Positions 1 through 9,208 of a stretch of DNA of 64,000 nucleotides are shown piece after piece. The notes beneath the pieces are model-generated. The model worked only from the letters and a program-made list of their open reading frames with translations, ran no database searches and was not told the origin of the DNA. The translations under genes were made by a program, and so were the position numbers. The stretch comes from Rhodobacteraceae bacterium EL129 (GTDB lineage Bacteria; Pseudomonadota; Alphaproteobacteria; Rhodobacterales; Rhodobacteraceae), in assembly GCA_900313005.1 (NCBI GenBank), contig ONZJ01000002.1:169001-233000 (forward strand). Reading direction: 5' to 3'. Within the stretch, counting starts at the first letter, position 1. Each line of letters starts with the position of its first letter.

Positions 1-35
1 AATATTGAAACATGCATGAGTCCAGTAGGCTGGCC

Positions 36-1820
36 TTATGAGGTCACGTAGCTTTGCTTTTGCGCCTGATAGAGCTGAGCGTAGAGTCCCCCGCGTGCGA
101 GCAAAGCGTCGTGTTTGCCCTGATCGACCAATTGGCCGGCTTCCAGAACAAAAATCTGATCGGCGTTGGAAATGGAAGACAACCGGTGAGCGACGACAAT
201 CGTCGTCTTGCCTTTGGTCAAACGATCCAGGGCCAGTTTGATCCGCTCTTCAGTGGCTTGATCCAAGGCGCTGGTGGCCTCATCCAGCAGCAGGATGGGA
301 GCATCTCGCAGAAATGCGCGCGCAATGGCGATCCGTTGCTTTTGGCCGCCGGACAATTGGGCACCCTTTGGGCCGACGCTAGCGTCACCACGGCGGCGGA
401 TCAGATCCGCTATTTCGGCATCTTCCGCGGCCTGCCACACTTGTTCATCTGTGGCTTCGGGATTCACATATCGGATGTTGTCCCAAATCGACGCGTTGAA
501 GATCACGATATCCTGGGCCACCACGGAAAAGGCACCGCGCAGGCTCGCGACTTTGATCTGGTCAATCGGTTGGCCGCTGATGGTCACATCACCGGATTGC
601 ACATCGTAGAGGCGCGACAGCAACGAAAGGATTGTCGTTTTACCTGATCCTGTCGATCCAACGATGGCAGAGACCTTGCCGCCCTCAAACGTCATATTCA
701 GGCCGTCAAACAAAGGGTGCTCATCACTGTATGAAAACGACACATCACGCAATGCGATGTCACCACTGGTATCCAGATGGTCCGACGCCCCATCTGCATC
801 GCGGATGCTGGGGGTTTCCTTGTAGAGCCCCCGAATTTTATCCAGCAGGATCAGATTGGCCTGCAGACCCCCAAAGAACTGGGCCAGCAATCTGGCAGGA
901 TCAAAGATCATCACCATGCCCAAGAGGAAGGTGATGATGGCCGCCCCGTCGACGTCAAAATTGGGGCTCAGCACCATGTAGCCCCCACCGCCGATGACCA
1001 GAACATAGACCACAGCCGAACTGAGATCGATTGACGGCATGGCCAGTGACTGGGTCATCTGTACGCGGGTGATCATTTGACGTAGGCGCTCGGTCTCGCG
1101 CATCAGGCGCGAGGTTTCCACGGCCTCCTGGCTGGCGATTTTGACCGTGCGCATCCCGTTCACGGTTTCTTCGATGCCGTTCATATAATCGGCCTGGGCA
1201 TCTTCGACCTCGTCCTGGCCCCGCTTTACCCGGTCGGAGATCACATTCATGATCCAGATGATGAAAGGCAGCACGACGAGGGCGCTGATAAACAAAATGG
1301 GATTCTTCCAGATCAGGTAGGATGCCACGATCACGACAGTGATCGCATCGCGGAAGGCATTGGCGACCGAGAGCGCCACAAACACGCCGAGCAGCTGTGT
1401 CTGGGTTACGACTTTGAGGATAATCTCACCTGACTTGGTGCGTTCGAAATAAGATAAATCCAGTGACATCAGATGGTTGATCAGGTCACGGCGCATTTCG
1501 AAAATCGCCGTGTTGGACACCCATACCGTCACCAATGGCACGAGGTAAGAGATCGTCCCGCGCAAAAAGAACAGGCCAAAGACCACGGCGCAGACCCACA
1601 GCAAATCCCGCATGGAACCGCTTTCGAAGATAACCCTCAGACCTTCTTCGGTGTTGGCCAGAAACTGCTGATAAACCAATCCCTGGATCAGCAACATAAA
1701 CAAGACCAGCACCAGCCAAGGTGCCTTGCTTTTCAAATACCGCCTCCAGAACCAGCGGATATTGTCGCGATCCTGTGGCGAATAAAGCGGCCCGCGTTTG
1801 GGTCTGTCGGGTTCGGTCAT
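36..1820 (-). CDS. ABC exporter, fused permease/ATPase (MsbA-like)
   Basis: 594-residue half-transporter of the lipid/multidrug exporter type, expected to work as a homodimer in the inner membrane. The N-terminal ~330 residues carry about six membrane segments (strong ones near 34-52, 75-95, 155-195, 268-305). The ATPase follows, with Walker A GSTGSGKTT at ~388-396, signature LSGGQKQR, Walker B LLLDEATSALD and the AHR switch histidine. All catalytic motifs are intact. The gene stands alone, downstream of glmM on the same strand and separated from it by two perfect inverted repeats. Substrate is unknown; lipid A-like or glycolipid export is only a family-level guess. Confidence 0.88.
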   Translation of the reverse strand: MTEPDRPKRGPLYSPQDRDNIRWFWRRYLKSKAPWLVLVLFMLLIQGLVYQQFLANTEEGLRVIFESGSMRDLLWVCAVVFGLFFLRGTISYLVPLVTVWVSNTAIFEMRRDLINHLMSLDLSYFERTKSGEIILKVVTQTQLLGVFVALSVANAFRDAITVVIVASYLIWKNPILFISALVVLPFIIWIMNVISDRVKRGQDEVEDAQADYMNGIEETVNGMRTVKIASQEAVETSRLMRETERLRQMITRVQMTQSLAMPSIDLSSAVVYVLVIGGGGYMVLSPNFDVDGAAIITFLLGMVMIFDPARLLAQFFGGLQANLILLDKIRGLYKETPSIRDADGASDHLDTSGDIALRDVSFSYSDEHPLFDGLNMTFEGGKVSAIVGSTGSGKTTILSLLSRLYDVQSGDVTISGQPIDQIKVASLRGAFSVVAQDIVIFNASIWDNIRYVNPEATDEQVWQAAEDAEIADLIRRRGDASVGPKGAQLSGGQKQRIAIARAFLRDAPILLLDEATSALDQATEERIKLALDRLTKGKTTIVVAHRLSSISNADQIFVLEAGQLVDQGKHDALLARGGLYAQLYQAQKQSYVTS

Positions 1821-1911
1821 CTGAGCCTGTTACGGTTTGTCCTTTGGCTGGAGGTGGTCTTATCGGGTTCTTAGCCAAAGGTCATGTGAAAAGCGGAGCG
1901 CTGCGAGATTG

Positions 1912-1933
1912 AGATTTTTCCTGCGAAAAATCT
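1912..1933. terminator. Inverted repeat, 9-bp stem, downstream of glmM
   Basis: AGATTTTTC pairs with GAAAAATCT across the 4-base loop CTGC. It lies between the leftward glmM and the leftward ABC exporter, so it can form in the glmM 3' transcript. There is no U-run beyond the A/T in the stem, so termination is inferred, not shown. Confidence 0.45.
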
Positions 1934-1940
1934 GTAGAAA

Positions 1941-1962
1941 AGAAAATTCGTACGAATTTTCT
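1941..1962. repeat. Perfect 22-bp palindrome
   Basis: AGAAAATTCGT is followed directly by its reverse complement ACGAATTTTCT, centred between 1951 and 1952. It is eight bases from the preceding hairpin. Possible roles are a glmM transcription terminator, a protein-binding dyad or a copy of a dispersed intergenic repeat; the sequence alone does not decide. Confidence 0.6.
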
Positions 1963-1987
1963 CTGAGATCGAGAGGCAGGTGCCGAG

Positions 1988-3328
1988 CTAGCTTGCGCGT
2001 TTAACGGCCTCGACAACGTCAGTCACAACCTTGTCGAGCAGGGCAGGGTCCAACGCTTCACCCATCACGCGGATCAAAGGTTCCGTGCCTGATTTACGGA
2101 TCAACAACCTCCCGTCGCTGCCCAGGGTTTTTTCACCCTCGGCAATCGCGGTTTTGACGTCGTCAGTCTCCAACGGTTGCGTGTCCCCTTCATACCGAAC
2201 ATTGATCAGTTTTTGCGGCACGGGTTCAAACACACGCGCCAATTGGCTGGCTGTCTTTCCTGTTTCCACCATCGCGGACAAGAACTGCAGGGCCGCGATC
2301 AATCCGTCGCCGGTTGTAGCATAGTCTGTCATCACGATATGGCCGGACTGTTCGCCGCCCAGCGTGTGATTGCCTTCGCGCATGGCCTCAACAACATATC
2401 GGTCCCCCACTGCCGTGCGCTTGAGGTCGATTCCGCGATCGGCAAGGTGGCGTTCCAACCCAAGGTTCGACATGACAGTGGCCACCAGGGTATCCCCTGC
2501 CAATCGCCCTTCATCCGCCCAACGACAGGCAATCAGGCCCATAATCTGATCGCCGTCGGCCATGCGGCCCTGTTCGTCAATGATGACCACGCGGTCCGCG
2601 TCGCCATCCAGACAAATCCCGATATCGGCACGGGTTTCCACCACTTTGGCCGCCGCCGTTTCCGGATGGGTCGAGCCACAATTTCGGTTGATGTTAAAGC
2701 CGTTCGGCTCCACTCCGATGGTGATGACCTCGGCGCCGAGTTCCCACAGCACTTCGGGGGCCGTGCGGTAGGCTGCACCATTGGCGCAATCAATCACCAC
2801 ACGTAACCCATCCAGTCGTTTGCGATAGGGAAACGTGGTTTTTGCGTATTCCACATAGCGCCCGCGCGCATCTTCAAACCGTTTGGCGCGTCCGATGTTC
2901 TCGGGGGCCGTCAGCGGCACGCCGCGATTCATCAGGGCCTCAATGCTTTCTTCTGCGTCATCCGAGAGTTTGAACCCATCGGGGCCAAAGAACTTGATTC
3001 CGTTGTCGATTGCCTGATTGTGGCTGGCCGAGATCATCACGCCCACATCCGCGCGCAGACTGTGCGTCAGATACCCAATGGCGGGTGTGGGGACGGGGCC
3101 CAGCAAAAAGACATTCATGCCTGTGCTGGTAAACCCGGCCGTCAGGGCGTTTTCAATCATATAGCCCGACAGTCGCGTGTCTTTGCCGATCACCACGCGG
3201 TGCTCTTGCTTGTCGCGTCTAAAGTAACGCCCGGCGGCTGTGGCCAGCTTGAGTGCCAGTTCGGCGGTCATGGGCCAGCTGTTGGCTTGCCCGCGGACAC
3301 CGTCTGTTCCAAAAAGTTTATCGCCCAT
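1988..3328 (-). CDS. glmM: Phosphoglucosamine mutase GlmM
   Basis: Converts glucosamine-6-phosphate to glucosamine-1-phosphate, feeding UDP-GlcNAc for peptidoglycan and LPS in the cytoplasm. The start [13 protein letters not shown] matches the family N-terminus, so I prefer 3328 over an in-frame ATG 15 bases upstream. Visible motifs are the phosphoserine loop ISASHN (~100), the Mg-binding DGDADR loop (~245) and the C-terminal phosphate-binding [12 protein letters not shown]. About 446 residues, the normal length. It is divergent from ugd, another sugar-nucleotide gene, across a ~190-base gap that must hold both promoters. Confidence 0.96.
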   Translation of the reverse strand: MGDKLFGTDGVRGQANSWPMTAELALKLATAAGRYFRRDKQEHRVVIGKDTRLSGYMIENALTAGFTSTGMNVFLLGPVPTPAIGYLTHSLRADVGVMISASHNQAIDNGIKFFGPDGFKLSDDAEESIEALMNRGVPLTAPENIGRAKRFEDARGRYVEYAKTTFPYRKRLDGLRVVIDCANGAAYRTAPEVLWELGAEVITIGVEPNGFNINRNCGSTHPETAAAKVVETRADIGICLDGDADRVVIIDEQGRMADGDQIMGLIACRWADEGRLAGDTLVATVMSNLGLERHLADRGIDLKRTAVGDRYVVEAMREGNHTLGGEQSGHIVMTDYATTGDGLIAALQFLSAMVETGKTASQLARVFEPVPQKLINVRYEGDTQPLETDDVKTAIAEGEKTLGSDGRLLIRKSGTEPLIRVMGEALDPALLDKVVTDVVEAVKRAS

Positions 3329-3517
3329 CGTCTGCGTCCTCATACCGTTTAATTGCGGTTTGGCCCTGCATACGCTCTACCGCGCGGTCTGTCCAACGTG
3401 ATGCAAAAATTACCCGCGCACTGCGCAGGGCCGCTGTTTGGTTTACGCATTTATTGACTAAAGGCGGTGCAAGTCGCATTACCTTGGGCAAAGAGGCCAG
3501 ATAAAAAGAGCAGGCAC

Positions 3518-4852
3518 ATGAAAATTGCAATGATAGGCACCGGGTATGTGGGGCTTGTATCGGGGGTTTGTTTCTCGGATTTCGGGCATGATGTGGTGTG
3601 TGTCGACAAGGACCCTGCCAAGATCGACATGCTGGAGCGGGGCGAAGTGCCGATATACGAACCCGGCCTTGGCGCGCTGATGCAAAAAAATGTCGAAGCC
3701 GGGCGGTTGTCCTTCACCCTCGATCTGGCACAGGCCATCGACGGGGCCGATGCCGTGTTCATCGCCGTGGGCACGCCCACGCGCCGTGGGGACGGGCACG
3801 CCGATCTGAGCTATGTCATGGCCGCTGCCGAAGAAATTGCAGGGCTGGCGTCGGACTATGTGGTGATCGTCACCAAATCAACAGTTCCTGTTGGCACCAA
3901 CCGCCAGGTGAAACAGGCGGTGCGCAAAGCAGCGCCACAGCTTGATTTTGACGTGGCCTCTAACCCCGAGTTCCTGCGTGAAGGTGCCGCGATCGAGGAC
4001 TTCATGAAGCCGGATCGCGTGGTTGTGGGCGTTCAGAGCGACCGCGCCGCAGAGGTGATGGGCGAGATCTACCGCCCCCTCTACCTGCGCGACTTTCCGA
4101 TCCTGACAACGGATCTGGAAAGTGCCGAGATGATCAAATACGCCGCCAATGCGTTTCTGGCGACCAAGATCACATTTATCAACGAAATAGCGGCCCTGTG
4201 CGAACGCACCGGGGCCAATGTGAAGCAGGTCAGCCACGGGATGGGGCTGGATGGGCGTATCGGCAACAAGTTCCTGCATGCTGGCCCCGGGTATGGCGGC
4301 AGCTGTTTCCCCAAGGACACCAAGGCTTTGGCCCGGATCGGCCAAGAAGCCGGGCTGCCGATGGAGATCACCGAGACGGTCATTTCGGTCAACGAGGGCA
4401 TCAAACGCCGGATGATTGATAAGTTGCTCGATCTGTGTGACGGATCGTTCAACGGCAAGACGATTGCCATCTGTGGCGTGACGTTCAAACCCAACACGGA
4501 TGACATGCGCGATGCGCCGGCTTTGACCATCATTCCAGCTCTTGTGGGGGGAGGGGCCAAAGTCCGTGTCACTGATCCGCAAGGCCGTCATGAGGGCGAA
4601 GATCTGTTGCCGGGTGTGAATTGGGTGGCTGACGCCTACAAGGCCGTGAACAACGCGGATTTGCTGGTGATCCTGACCGAATGGAATGAATTCCGCGCGC
4701 TTGATCTGAAAAAGGTCGTTCGGAAGATGGCCACGCCTCGGATGGCGGACCTGCGTAATATTTATTCCGTCAAAGACGCCAAACGCGCTGGGTTTGAAGC
4801 CTATGAGAGCATTGGGCGCATCCCGTTTTGGCGAAAGATGGATGAGGACTGA
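3518..4852 (+). CDS. ugd: UDP-glucose 6-dehydrogenase
   Basis: Oxidises UDP-glucose to UDP-glucuronate with two NAD+, for exopolysaccharide and LPS sugars. The start MKIAMIGTGYVG places the Rossmann GxGxxG at the extreme N-terminus, as in the family; AAAGAG precedes ATG 3518, and an in-frame start 51 bases upstream would add an untypical tail. The catalytic cysteine lies in GPGYGGSCFPKD (~260), and the C-terminal UDP-binding domain begins near 315. 444 residues. It stands alone and diverges from glmM. No polysaccharide cluster is attached here. Confidence 0.95.
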   Translation: MKIAMIGTGYVGLVSGVCFSDFGHDVVCVDKDPAKIDMLERGEVPIYEPGLGALMQKNVEAGRLSFTLDLAQAIDGADAVFIAVGTPTRRGDGHADLSYVMAAAEEIAGLASDYVVIVTKSTVPVGTNRQVKQAVRKAAPQLDFDVASNPEFLREGAAIEDFMKPDRVVVGVQSDRAAEVMGEIYRPLYLRDFPILTTDLESAEMIKYAANAFLATKITFINEIAALCERTGANVKQVSHGMGLDGRIGNKFLHAGPGYGGSCFPKDTKALARIGQEAGLPMEITETVISVNEGIKRRMIDKLLDLCDGSFNGKTIAICGVTFKPNTDDMRDAPALTIIPALVGGGAKVRVTDPQGRHEGEDLLPGVNWVADAYKAVNNADLLVILTEWNEFRALDLKKVVRKMATPRMADLRNIYSVKDAKRAGFEAYESIGRIPFWRKMDED

Positions 4853-5256
4853 CGCCTAAGGTTCACTGCGCGACAACTTCTAAATTGCCTTAGGCCTCTT
4901 CACCTGCCTTTGCTCAATAAAATAGGGGAAATGGTAATGCGTGGTGTTTAAACCTGTTGCATTCGTTGAGTTTCCCGAGGCGCTGGCCGCTGCAGTCTTA
5001 CTTGTCGAAGTTGTGAGTTTTATACCTGCCGAAGCCGCTGCTGGAGGTGGTAAAGATCCTTCCATTAACAAACCGATATCTCGCTTGCAGTAGATCAGAA
5101 CATCGAACGCCGCAAAGCGTTCCAGGATAAGATGGGAGAGAAAGGCTGTTAGCTCGCTTTGGAGGCCATCCAGATTGGGCTTCCCTTGATCCGCGCTTGA
5201 TCTAACAGGCAATACAAGGCATTCGGTGTCAGGTTTGTTTCAGCAGGGGTCACGTG
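4853..5256. other. Gene-poor AT-richer gap, no supported gene
   Basis: About 400 bases between ugd and the next gene. An imperfectly terminator-like pair GCCTAAGG (4854-4861) and CCTTAGGC (4888-4895) follows ugd without a U-run. A leftward 110-codon frame (4880-5212) opens with TTG, has no ribosome-binding site and a low-complexity Ser/Thr/Ala tail, so I do not call it. A 49-codon rightward frame starting at a GTG near 4940 is equally unsupported. The promoter of the following membrane-protein gene should be in the right half. Confidence 0.5.
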
Positions 5257-5889
5257 ATGTCCATACTGTCCAATATGCGCGCCGCTTTTTCGGCGGAAGC
5301 CGTTTCCCGTGTCGGACGGTATTGTCTGCTTCCGGCGCTGGGCTTTTATGTCGTGGCCGTTGGTGTGATGTCGGCTGGGGGGTTTTCGCTGGTTGAGATT
5401 TTGCGTGATCCGGCACAACAGACCCAGACCTCCAGCTTTTTGGGATTCGTCTCCTCTATCGGCACATGGCTTTGGCTATCTGCAGCCGTGTTCTGCTTCT
5501 TCCGGGTGGCCACATGGGTTGATATGCAAACTGCGCCGCACAAGACTTTGATGAAACTGGCAGGCGGATTTTCGTTGTTTCTTGCAGTGGATGATTTTTT
5601 CCTCATCCATGACCGCTATATCACCGAAGGCATTCTGATCCCGGCTTATGCGCTGTTTCTGGCGTATTTGATCAAGCGCTTCTGGGCGCTGATTGCCGAG
5701 ATCGACGGCGCTGCCTTTTTGACTGCGGGGGCCATGTTGTTTTTGTCCGTGCTGGTGGATGCCGTTCAGGAAATCCTGCCCATTCCCTATGGTGCAAGCC
5801 AAGCGCTTGAAGAGGGGTTCAAGTTTCTTGGGGCTGCAGCCTGGGCCTATTTCTGTTTTCGCGTGGCCGCCTGGCGGTTGAACGACTGA
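5257..5889 (+). CDS. Multi-pass membrane protein of unknown function
   Basis: About 210 residues with roughly six hydrophobic segments (near 24-46, 64-84, 101-117, 122-140, 149-166, 185-205). A short acidic DDFFLIHDRY motif lies between membrane segments three and four, and ALEEGFKFLG before the last one; repeated D/E/H residues near membrane ends could bind metal or protons, but this is inference. ATG 5257 has AGGGGT six bases upstream; an adjoining GTG at 5254 is too close to it. It is convergent with the next gene. I do not recognise the family. Confidence 0.7.
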   Translation: MSILSNMRAAFSAEAVSRVGRYCLLPALGFYVVAVGVMSAGGFSLVEILRDPAQQTQTSSFLGFVSSIGTWLWLSAAVFCFFRVATWVDMQTAPHKTLMKLAGGFSLFLAVDDFFLIHDRYITEGILIPAYALFLAYLIKRFWALIAEIDGAAFLTAGAMLFLSVLVDAVQEILPIPYGASQALEEGFKFLGAAAWAYFCFRVAAWRLND

Positions 5890-5969
5890 TCCGAAGGTCT
5901 GGTCTGGACGCATCCCACAAATAGGGCAGGCGCGCGTATCGCATCGGCCCCGAACAAATCTCCAAGGGC

Positions 5970-6470
5970 TTAAGGAATGACCTTGATCCGGTTGATCTGC
6001 CAGATGCTGCGCGCGTAGTAGGTTTCCGATTGATATCGCACATCCGAATCGTATGGATAAACAAGCCAAAATGGGCCCTTGTCGCGCGTGCTCATCGGCA
6101 TCCCGTTCATTTTGTAGGCGATGAGCGCTTCGTTGTTCTGCAATTCTCCAACGGGAATTTCGACAAAATAATCGTTGGCCGCGATCAGTTCGAGGGCTCC
6201 GCTCGCAATACCTAGATGGTGCAGCAATGCGGTGGCGGTGACGCCCTGAAATTCAATGTCACCATCTGTCCAGATCGTTGAGGTTACAAAACCGTCTTGG
6301 CCGATATCTTGCAAATCCGACAAGCTTACATCCCGAACGATTTCGGCACCATCTGCCTGTGTGATGATTTGAAGGATTGCCGCGTCACCCGCAATGGCCC
6401 GCAGCGGCAGCATCGACATGGCAAAACTGATGAGAGCCATCAAAACAAAAGGGATAAAGGCCGCGCGCAT
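5970..6470 (-). CDS. Exported molybdopterin-binding-domain protein (SUOX-fold)
   Basis: 166 residues. A signal peptide (MRAAFIPFVLMALISFAMS..., cleaved near AIAG) is followed by a small sulfite-oxidase-like fold with the features WTDGDIEFQGV, LLHHLGI, IPVGELQNNEALIAYKMNG and FWLVYPYDSD. The start is set at 6470 because the upstream in-frame ATG would put 25 residues before the signal sequence. I see no cysteine in the mature part, so the molybdenum-ligating thiol of true SUOX enzymes is missing; it may bind a ligand or serve as a sensory partner rather than catalyse redox chemistry. It stands alone. Confidence 0.72.
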   Translation of the reverse strand: MRAAFIPFVLMALISFAMSMLPLRAIAGDAAILQIITQADGAEIVRDVSLSDLQDIGQDGFVTSTIWTDGDIEFQGVTATALLHHLGIASGALELIAANDYFVEIPVGELQNNEALIAYKMNGMPMSTRDKGPFWLVYPYDSDVRYQSETYYARSIWQINRIKVIP

Positions 6471-6615
6471 AATCAAGTCCAAACACAAAAGTGGCTCGAG
6501 AAGAAAACCGTAAAGTGTGATGTCACATGTTGGTCGGTGCGTCACCTGAACAAAAGGATAGGGTTTTCACCTTTGGCGCGTGTGCTGGCGTGGCGGATTC
6601 TATCTAAAATTGCTC

Positions 6616-7779
6616 TCAGTGATTTGATTGGATCGGAAGCTGCTGCTCCACCAGCTCTACCCAAAACGACGATCCGGGTACCAGACCGGCATCGTTGAAA
6701 TCATAATCATCAGAATGCAAAGGCCGGGCGTGATGGGCCTCGGTCCCATTGCCCATCAGAATGAAGGCAGCCGGGACAGCATTGGCCATATGAGCGAAAT
6801 CTTCTGAGAACAGCTTGGCCGGGCAATCGCCGTCAACGTGTTTGGTCACGTTGCGCGCGGCATTTTCCACTGCGCGCACCGGGGCCGAAGCGTTGATCGT
6901 CGGCTCAAAGATTGTGTCGTACTGCACCGTTGCTGTGACACCGTGAGCCGTGGCAATCCCCTGCACAATTTGCTCCATCGCTGCACGCGTAGCGGCATTT
7001 GTGGCTGGTGTGAGCGCACGCGCGTCCCCGCTGAGCGTGGCCTTGCCCGGCAATACATTGCGGCGTCCATCCGTGACAAATTCGGTGACAGACACCACTC
7101 CGTTCTGGGCAGGATCCAGTTTGCGGGACACGATGGTTTGCAGGGCATTCACGATCTGCGACCCGACTGTGATGACATCGACCCCCATATGCGGCAGGGC
7201 CGCGTGCCCGCCTTGACCTGTGATTTCGATCTCAAACAGGCTTTCTGAGGCTGTAATCGGTCCTGTACGGGTGGCAAAATGCCCCGAGGGCATGCCAGGC
7301 AGATTGTGGATGGCATAGACTTCATCCATCGGAAGCGTATCAAACAAACCGTCGCGGATCATCGTGGCCGCACCGGTGCCAAATTCCTCGTCAGGTTGAA
7401 AAACGAAAGCGACACGGCCGTTGAACTGCCCATGTTCAGACAGATACTTTGCGGCCCCCAGCAGCATGGTCATATGCCCATCGTGTCCACATGCGTGCAT
7501 TTTGCCCGCATGGGTTGAGGCATAGTCGAACCCCGTCGCTTCGGTGATCGGTAGCGCGTCCAGCTCGGCGCGCAGACCGATGCACCCTGGCCCATTTCCG
7601 CGTGTCAGGATACCCACCACACCCGTTTCGCCCACATTGCGATGCACTTCGAGGCCGAACCCTTCGAGCAAGTCAGCCACATAGGCCGCTGTTTTGGACA
7701 CATCCAATTCCAATTCGGGGATCTGATGCAGGGCATGACGCCATTCGATCATCTGCGCGTTCAGGTCTTGGGTTTTCAT
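6616..7779 (-). CDS. M20-family amidohydrolase (hippurate hydrolase-like)
   Basis: 387-residue zinc-dependent amidohydrolase/carboxypeptidase acting on N-acyl amino acids. Metal and catalytic residues are in HACGHDGHMTMLLGAAK (~95), FVFQPDEEFGTGA (the E-E pair, ~130), AIHNLPGMPSGHF and the C-terminal SEDFAHM. A dimerisation/lid domain lies in the middle (~180-290). There is no signal peptide, so it is cytoplasmic. The gene is divergent from the SDR gene at 7900 across 120 bases. The exact substrate is not readable. Confidence 0.9.
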   Translation of the reverse strand: MKTQDLNAQMIEWRHALHQIPELELDVSKTAAYVADLLEGFGLEVHRNVGETGVVGILTRGNGPGCIGLRAELDALPITEATGFDYASTHAGKMHACGHDGHMTMLLGAAKYLSEHGQFNGRVAFVFQPDEEFGTGAATMIRDGLFDTLPMDEVYAIHNLPGMPSGHFATRTGPITASESLFEIEITGQGGHAALPHMGVDVITVGSQIVNALQTIVSRKLDPAQNGVVSVTEFVTDGRRNVLPGKATLSGDARALTPATNAATRAAMEQIVQGIATAHGVTATVQYDTIFEPTINASAPVRAVENAARNVTKHVDGDCPAKLFSEDFAHMANAVPAAFILMGNGTEAHHARPLHSDDYDFNDAGLVPGSSFWVELVEQQLPIQSNH

Positions 7780-7899
7780 GCGTTGTGTCCTTTCCGGTGT
7801 CGCGGCGCAATTTGTCTAAGATTGTGAACGGGTACAAGGGATATGGCCATTTGGATGTGAACAAACCTATGCTGTGCGCGAAGAACACGGAGAGCATGG

Positions 7900-8646
7900 A
7901 TGAAATCTGCAATCGTCACAGGGGCCGCGCGCGGTATTGGCCTGGCCACAGCGCGTCAATTGCTTGAGGCCGGATGGCAGGTGATCCTGCTGGACCGGGA
8001 TGAGGCGGCCTTGAATGACGCGGTACAAGGGTTGGAGTACGCACGGCCTTATGTCTGTGATGTGTCACACCCTAATGAGGTTGCTGCCATGGCAAGCGAA
8101 TTGCTGGCCGATGGCGTTGGGCTGGATGCGCTGGTCAACAATGCGGGTGTCGCGGATTTTGGCCCGATTGAAGACACTGATTTTGCCCGTTGGCGTCGGG
8201 TCATGGAAACCAATCTTGATGGCGTGTTTCTAATGAGCCAGGCCTGCACGCCGGCCTTGCGCGCAGTATCGGGTGCCATCGTGAATATCGCGTCCATTTC
8301 GGGCCTACGGGCCAGCACGCTCAGGGTGGCCTATGGCACGTCCAAGGCGGGTGTGATGCATCTGACCCAGCAACAGGCTGTTGAGTTGGGGGAATACGGC
8401 GTCCGGGCCAATTGCGTTTGTCCCGGACCTGTGGACACCAAGCTGGCCCTTGCGGTGCACACACCTGACATACGCGCGGCCTATCATGAAGCGATTCCGC
8501 TGAACCGCTATGGTCAGGAAGACGAGATCGCCTCGGTCATCACCTTCTTGTGCTCCGAGAAAGCGAGCTTTGTCACTGGTCAAATCATCGCGGCGGATGG
8601 TGGGTTTGAAGCGACCGGGATTGGCCTGCCCAGCCTGCGGCCTTGA
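7900..8646 (+). CDS. SDR-family oxidoreductase
   Basis: 248-residue classical short-chain dehydrogenase. The cofactor motif TGAARGIG (~8-15), NNAG (~84), a serine in NIASISG (~133) and YGTSK (catalytic Tyr/Lys, ~147-151) are all present, as is the C-terminal VTGQIIAADGGFEA. D34 in LLDRDE at the end of strand two suggests NAD(H) preference. It diverges from the amidohydrolase gene, which may share regulation. The substrate is unknown; sugar, polyol or hydroxy-acid dehydrogenases look alike. Confidence 0.88.
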   Translation: MKSAIVTGAARGIGLATARQLLEAGWQVILLDRDEAALNDAVQGLEYARPYVCDVSHPNEVAAMASELLADGVGLDALVNNAGVADFGPIEDTDFARWRRVMETNLDGVFLMSQACTPALRAVSGAIVNIASISGLRASTLRVAYGTSKAGVMHLTQQQAVELGEYGVRANCVCPGPVDTKLALAVHTPDIRAAYHEAIPLNRYGQEDEIASVITFLCSEKASFVTGQIIAADGGFEATGIGLPSLRP

Positions 8647-8650
8647 CCGG

Positions 8651-9208
8651 CTACATCATCAAAGCGGCCTCTGATTTTTCAGTGAACACCCGGATGTAAT
8701 CTCCGGGCGATGATCCAGCCCAGTAGACCCAGAGACGATGCGGGTCCTGTTCATCAATCCAGACATAGTCGCCGTTTTCCAGCCCACGCAATTCCATGCT
8801 GATGTAGTTGACGGATGTATTGGCCAGAAAATCCGTGGCTGCCATTGTAGGCTCATAGGTGGCAACGCCCAGGATCGGGGCATCGAAATAGACATAACCG
8901 TGGTGGATACTGTCCAGGCTGTCAAAGAACACATAATGACTGGCTACAACCGTGCCCTGGGCAATCATGCCAGTGTCATCCCCGCCAATGTCCACACGGA
9001 TGGGCTCGGTCAGGGTGATGTTTTGATCTTCGTCGAAGGCATAGAGATTATCGTCATCAAAGGTATCCGCACCCACATCGAATGCGGTGGTCGGGTCCAG
9101 TTTGACAAATGTGCCATTGCCCGACTGTTGCTTGATGCCTCCGTCCAGCACGGTCGCCTGTGCAGGCAGCGCGACAAGTGCACACAAAACTGCGAAAGGC
9201 CGGATCAC
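8651..9208 (-). CDS. Exported protein of unknown function
   Basis: 185 residues with a short signal peptide (MIRPFAVLCALVALPAQA). The mature part is acidic and beta-rich: VGADTFDDDNLYAFDEDQNITL, a repeated HYVFF/HGYVYFD pattern and a C-terminal YVWID...WVYWAGSSPGDYIRVF. No transmembrane segment or cysteine-based motif is seen. Its start overlaps the stop of the upstream gene by four bases (ATGA), so the two are co-translated. Family not recognised. Confidence 0.72.
   Translation of the reverse strand: MIRPFAVLCALVALPAQATVLDGGIKQQSGNGTFVKLDPTTAFDVGADTFDDDNLYAFDEDQNITLTEPIRVDIGGDDTGMIAQGTVVASHYVFFDSLDSIHHGYVYFDAPILGVATYEPTMAATDFLANTSVNYISMELRGLENGDYVWIDEQDPHRLWVYWAGSSPGDYIRVFTEKSEAALMM

Noticed and set aside
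3467..3517. Longer N-terminus of Ugd
   Set aside because: It would precede the Rossmann GxGxxG with an untypical charged tail; ATG 3518 has a good ribosome-binding site.
4880..5212. Leftward 110-codon frame in the ugd-membrane protein gap
   Set aside because: TTG start without ribosome-binding site, low-complexity Ser/Thr/Ala tail, no recognisable domain.
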